Below are positions 60,296-64,000 of a DNA stretch of 64,000 nt, one piece after another (position 1 is the stretch's first letter; each line of letters opens with the position of its first letter). The notes beneath the pieces were generated by a model, which made no database searches, was not told the DNA's origin, and saw only the letters and a program-made list of their open reading frames with translations. Source of the DNA: Combretum micranthum (Eukaryota; Streptophyta; Magnoliopsida; Myrtales; Combretaceae); the NCBI GenBank assembly GCA_024138025.1, contig JAMXBD010001039.1, positions 186,001 through 250,000 of the forward strand, given 5' to 3'. A program made the translations under genes and the position numbers.

Positions 60296-60693
60296 ATGCA
60301 TAGATCCATGCAAATCAAGTCAATATCCATAGAGGATTTAACGCTTGAAAAAACCGTAACAAAGAATACCTTTGTTATCATCAAAACCAATCTTAATTGC
60401 ACGTCAAAAGATCGAACAGGACCTACCGGGTCATGTAAAGACGACATGGTTGAAGTGGAGTTACCAATGCGCGTAGGTTTTATTTCATTGGAGGTTTACT
60501 ATTACAAAGGGAAGAATCACAATGATAGTAAAGTCATTGGTATTGCGAGAATACCGATTTCGGATTTGCTGGTAGCTTTATGCCTGATAATTATGTTCAT
60601 TTTTTGAAATATAGGTTGAGGGATGTAAATGGTGTACGTAATGGAATTATTACCTATCAAAATAAATGGTATCCTCGGAATATGTTCCGATAG
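60296..60693 (+). pseudogene. Small C2-domain protein gene (SRC2/BAP-like), frameshifted
   Basis: From ATG 60296 the reading gives MHRSMQIKSISIEDL, a Lys/Thr stretch, VELPMRVGFISLEVYY and KVIGIARIPISD, the usual order in plant small C2-domain (SRC2/BAP-like) proteins, which bind phospholipids, often with Ca2+, at membranes. At about 60563-60570 one base seems missing from a T run; in the next frame the domain continues AGSFMPDNYVHFLKYRLRDV and NGVRNGIITY, then stops at 60691-60693. Family genes are usually intronless, as here. The segment between strands (NCTSKDRTGPTGSCKDDM) is shorter than usual and lacks the normal Trp-Asn. Either a recent pseudogene or a sequencing error; C-terminal reading is uncertain. 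Confidence 0.6.
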
Positions 60694-60828
60694 TGTCGGC
60701 AATGCCGGAGTTAGGATTTGGTCTCCCAGAGCAAGATGAGTCCGAGGATAGTGAGGAGTTCGGTTTGGCATGCGCAACCATGCACATACTGATGTATCTT
60801 TTGTTTTTGTTTTTTGTTTGTTTTTTTT

Positions 60829-60851
60829 CCCCCCCCCCCCCCCCCCCCCCC
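60829..60851. repeat. Poly-C tract (23 C) following poly-T
   Basis: TTTTTTTT followed by 23 C. It produces Pro/Gly-run open frames on both strands that are not genes. Confidence 0.9.
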
Positions 60852-61284
60852 AAACTATCGATGGAGCTTGAACAAGAAAAATAGTTTGATATATTAAATA
60901 TATAAAGAGTTTGTTCGTTTTTGCCATATGCATATGGTGTGGAAGCAAGATTAATAAAATTTTTAATCTACATTATGAATATAAGATACTGATAGGGTAG
61001 TTTTCATTATTATGTATATAAAGAATTATATAAATATTTATGTATTATAAGTACATGTAACATATCATATTTAAGAAACTGTCCATACTAACCTTTTTAT
61101 GTTGTTTAAATCAAAATCGTTCATTATATCTTCATATTTACATTCATATTGTAGTTAACATCAAACTTCTTAAGCATAAAATTAACAACCATATTTACAA
61201 AACCAAAAAACAAAAGACATCAGACCAAATCCTATACACATCCCTATACAGACCATAACCAACATTGTCATGGTGTAGCTGATC
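60852..61284. other. No recognised gene; possible LINE 3' UTR
   Basis: AT-rich. Because the LINE coding end is at 61285 on the minus strand, part of this is presumably its 3' UTR, but no clear poly-A tail is seen. Confidence 0.4.
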
Positions 61285-61760
61285 TTATAACGACGTTAGA
61301 GGTTGTTCACAAATAACTTCTTCCATTGTCATTCTGCTTGTGTAATCAGCCATTGCATCAGCAGGTTTGTTGACTTCCCTGAACTGGTGTAGGAACTTGT
61401 CTTGGGTGCAGCATTGAGATCTTTTCCCTACACATATTTATGACATTAGCATATTTGAGCTTAACATTAGTCTGTGAATCCAATAGACAGATGCATGCTT
61501 TGGAGTCACTATTAACTTCTACCAAAAATAATAGCCCATAGTTCAACTGCTACTTGGGTAACCGATCTTTTTCGCAGATCCAAACATCTAGCAACCATAT
61601 TCAGTTCTGATACATCCCCCAATTGAAGCTTTATCATGTACATTATCAATAGATTCATCTGTATTTAATTTTACCCAACTACTGTTAGGTGGTTTCCATT
61701 TTAAGCTTAACCTTTCCATGTAATGAATTCGTTTGTTTACATGCAAATGTACCTAATATT
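61285..61760 (-). pseudogene. LINE RNase H domain
   Basis: Includes VEVNSDSKACICLLDS, corresponding to the VETDSKACVDLL motif (the catalytic Asp of TDS is kept as SDS), and the C-terminal NKPADAMADYTSRM close to the stop at 61285-61287. The two parts are in different frames. Confidence 0.7.
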
Positions 61761-62300
61761 CATATGATTTTGCTCTAGTAATTTATAGAATTCGACAGCA
61801 GGGCCAGCTGAGTTGAAAATATGTTCTTTTTAGTAATACCAGATTGCCCAAGCATGATTCCAAAATAAAACCCATTTGGTAGAGAAAATTTAAACATATT
61901 AGCAGCTGTAAAATAACAATTTGTTATCACCCATCGAGAGAAATTGGTGAGAGTTTGACCCAGCATTATCGATACAATAGAAAAAGCAGATACGACATTT
62001 GAAATACAGTGACAATAGCGAATGGCATGTTCAATATCTTCATTCAATTCACCACATCTAGGGCAACTAAACACATCTGTTTTGCCTCATTTAACCAGAT
62101 TTGAGGTGGTGGGTAAAGAGTTTGTGCTTATTCTCCATAAGAATAGTTTTATTTTTAGAGGAAAATAGGATTTCCATAGCCATTTCCGTTTATCAGATTC
62201 TTCCTTTGGATATACAAGCAAAGTATAATATATGCTTCGTAGAAATGGCTTAAGTCCAGTGTCCCGCCCCAATTCAAGGCAATCTTCATTACTATCCTTG
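61761..62300 (-). pseudogene. LINE zinc-binding region (zf-RVT)
   Basis: WKSYFPLKIKLFLWRISTNS and LPTTSNLVK, then CPRCGELNEDIEHAIRYCH, give the usual Trp-x-x-x-FPLKIKLFLWR block followed by the CxxCG...HxxxxC zinc motif found between RT and RNase H in plant LINEs. Confidence 0.82.
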
Positions 62301-62899
62301 AGAAAGATAAGGCCAATTTTATCAACAAGAAATGGAGATATTGGAAACCCAATTTTTTTTTCATCTTAGTGTGTTTCATTTATCCAGCAATCCCATGCAG
62401 AAAGATTAACAAATGATTGACTTAGAGGACTAATAACATAATTTTTTTAAAGACCTTTACCTTCCCACCAATCAAACCAAAAACTTTGTTTTTTTTTCAT
62501 CACCTAAATTACAAAATCCTTTCATTTTCATATATACATGACTTTTGACAATTTCTTTACAAGAGACAAGCTTATTGCAGATGGTTTAGGTAATTTTGTA
62601 TCTCTCAAACCTCTACATTTGGCATTTAGTAACTTTGCCCATGTCACTTTATTGACTTTCCATTCATGCCATCTTTTAAACATACCTAAACCACCTTGCT
62701 CCTTTAGCTTAGCTAACTTATCCTAGGTTAACAGCCAATGTGTGTTTTTTTTTTTTTTTTTAAGAATTTGCTTGCCATATAAAAGGTTTTAACAAGCCCT
62801 TCAAATTTATTAATGGTATGAATAGATAAAGAAATAACTTGCATGTAATAGTTTGGGATAGCCTTTTAAGACAGATTTTGCAAGCACAATTCAACTAGC

Positions 62900-64000
62900 C
62901 ATAGTGAGGTGCTTATCCATCCAACCATTCAATTTTGCTTGTATTTTTTTATAAGAAAATTAAATTATTCTGTATTAGGTTTTTGTCCTTTATCAAGGGG
63001 AAAGCCCAAATATTTCCTAAAGCAAGTAACATGTCTAAAAGGGATAATGCCTTCAATATTATCCCTAGGACAAGATTTAAAGAAGAACACAGTAGATTTC
63101 TCCATATTCACAAATAGTCCAAATACAACACGGAACTTATTGATGATATTCATAATAGTGGATGCATTTTCTTTATCAGCTTTGTACCTTTTTTTTAATA
63201 CTTCTACTTAGGAATTTTAGACCCATTATAAACTAGTGAGGAGATAGTGGGTCTCCTTGTATAAGGCTCTTGCTACGAACAAATTGATGAGAGGGTCTAC
63301 CAGTTATTAAAATGTTCATCTCCATGGCATAAGACATTGATCAATAAGCTTTACACACCATTCAAGGAAATTTAAACTTATTAACAACCACTGAATATGA
63401 CCCCATTCAATCTTATCATTAGCTTTCTCTAGATCCAATTTAATTGCCATCCATTTCTAAGTTAATGATTTCTTTTTAAATGAGGGTAAAGTCCAATTCA
63501 CCGAAATAACATTATCCTTTGCTTTTCACCCAAGTATAAAACTTGACCATGCTGGATGGATCAAATGACCTAAGTACGGTCGTAGTCTATTAACTAAAAT
63601 TTTTGTTACAATTTTATATAAAGTATTACAAAACATAACAGGTCTAAATTACTTCACTATCTCTGGTCCATGTAGTTTTGGTATTGAAAAATAGATTTGT
63701 TTTATTAAACTTTTCATTTTCCAAAGCCACTCTTCCTTAACTTCATTTAAAATTCTCCTACATTCCTTTTCCTCATCTATTAAAACTAGTATAGGATGCT
63801 CTATTAATTTTTTATTTATAGCCACTAAACATCTTGGAATTATTCTCTTCTAGATAGGGATGATTCCAAAAATAGTCCTATTCCATTCTCTCATTTTAGT
63901 GGGGACTTCTTTTAATTGCCTCTAGATAGTTGTTGTCTACTTCATCCCAAAAATTTTTAGTTCAAGGTATATAATCAGCATGATCAAATCAAAATTGGTT
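62900..64000 (-). pseudogene. LINE reverse transcriptase, catalytic box deleted
   Basis: Visible blocks: AIKLDLEKANDKIEWGHIQW (63404-63465, with the first catalytic Asp), SLIQGDPLSPH with a stop after it (about 63225-63265), KADKENASTIMNIINKF, MEKSTVFFFKSCPRDNIEGI and KYLGFPLDKGQKPN. Between GLKFLSRS and KADKEN about 30 residues expected to contain the (Y/F)ADD active site are missing. The sequence continues past the window edge. Confidence 0.8.

Larger units (their letters stand above)
61285..64000 (-). mobile_element. Degenerate L1-type LINE, 3' half, running off the right edge
   Basis: Minus-strand order RT, zf-RVT, RNase H is that of plant L1-type LINE ORF2. Frames are broken many times. 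The endonuclease and ORF1 would lie beyond 64000. Neither poly-A tail nor target duplication could be identified. Confidence 0.8.

Noticed and set aside
60517..60948. Minus-strand open frames with Gly runs opposite the C2-domain gene
   Set aside because: Antisense shadow created by the poly-C tract; no family resemblance.

Overview
The window looks like angiosperm nuclear DNA, probably dicot; the species cannot be identified. It is very AT-rich and built almost entirely of plant retrotransposons: Copia of the Sirevirus type, chromovirus-type Ty3/gypsy, Tat/Ogre-type Ty3/gypsy and an L1-type LINE. No rRNA gene, tRNA gene or CRISPR array was seen. The only non-transposon gene candidate is a small C2-domain gene near the right end, and it carries a frameshift.

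Left block (1-25963) is a nested stack. LTR A (20673-21100 plus 25932-25963) is the oldest layer. Chromovirus 2 (plus strand, 15038-20672, heavily decayed) begins in mid-LTR A. Chromovirus 1 (minus strand, 5675-15037 plus 1-39, much better preserved) interrupts chromovirus 2. A Sirevirus-like Copia element (40-5669, exact 5-bp duplication AATAG) interrupts the chromovirus 1 integrase just after the catalytic Glu. Independently, a 4.8-kb solo LTR (B, 21101-25931, duplication ACCAC) sits inside LTR A.

Middle block: 25964-27290 is a broken plant-mobile-domain (PMD)-like gene on the minus strand. About 900 bp of degenerate satellite-like repeats lie at 28680-29570. A complete 11-kb non-autonomous Tat/Ogre-type element occupies 30113-41106 (minus strand, duplication CTCTT). 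It has both LTRs, a tRNA-Arg-type primer site and a polypurine tract, and encodes only a long intact gag.

Right block: a long degenerate LTR of the chromovirus 1 family (D, from 43014), a probable solo Copia LTR (48399-49336), an LTR related to chromovirus 2 (E) split by another long solo LTR (C, 51855-55937), then less repetitive DNA with microsatellites, the C2-domain gene (60296-60693), and a degenerate LINE on the minus strand running off the right edge (61285-64000).

The most interesting items are: the gag-only Ogre-type element, whose gag carries a duplicated half; a candidate 127-bp spliceosomal intron between gag and protease in chromovirus 1; an extra sense ORF between its primer site and gag; the alternating 44/45-bp tandem array; and the readable order of insertions.
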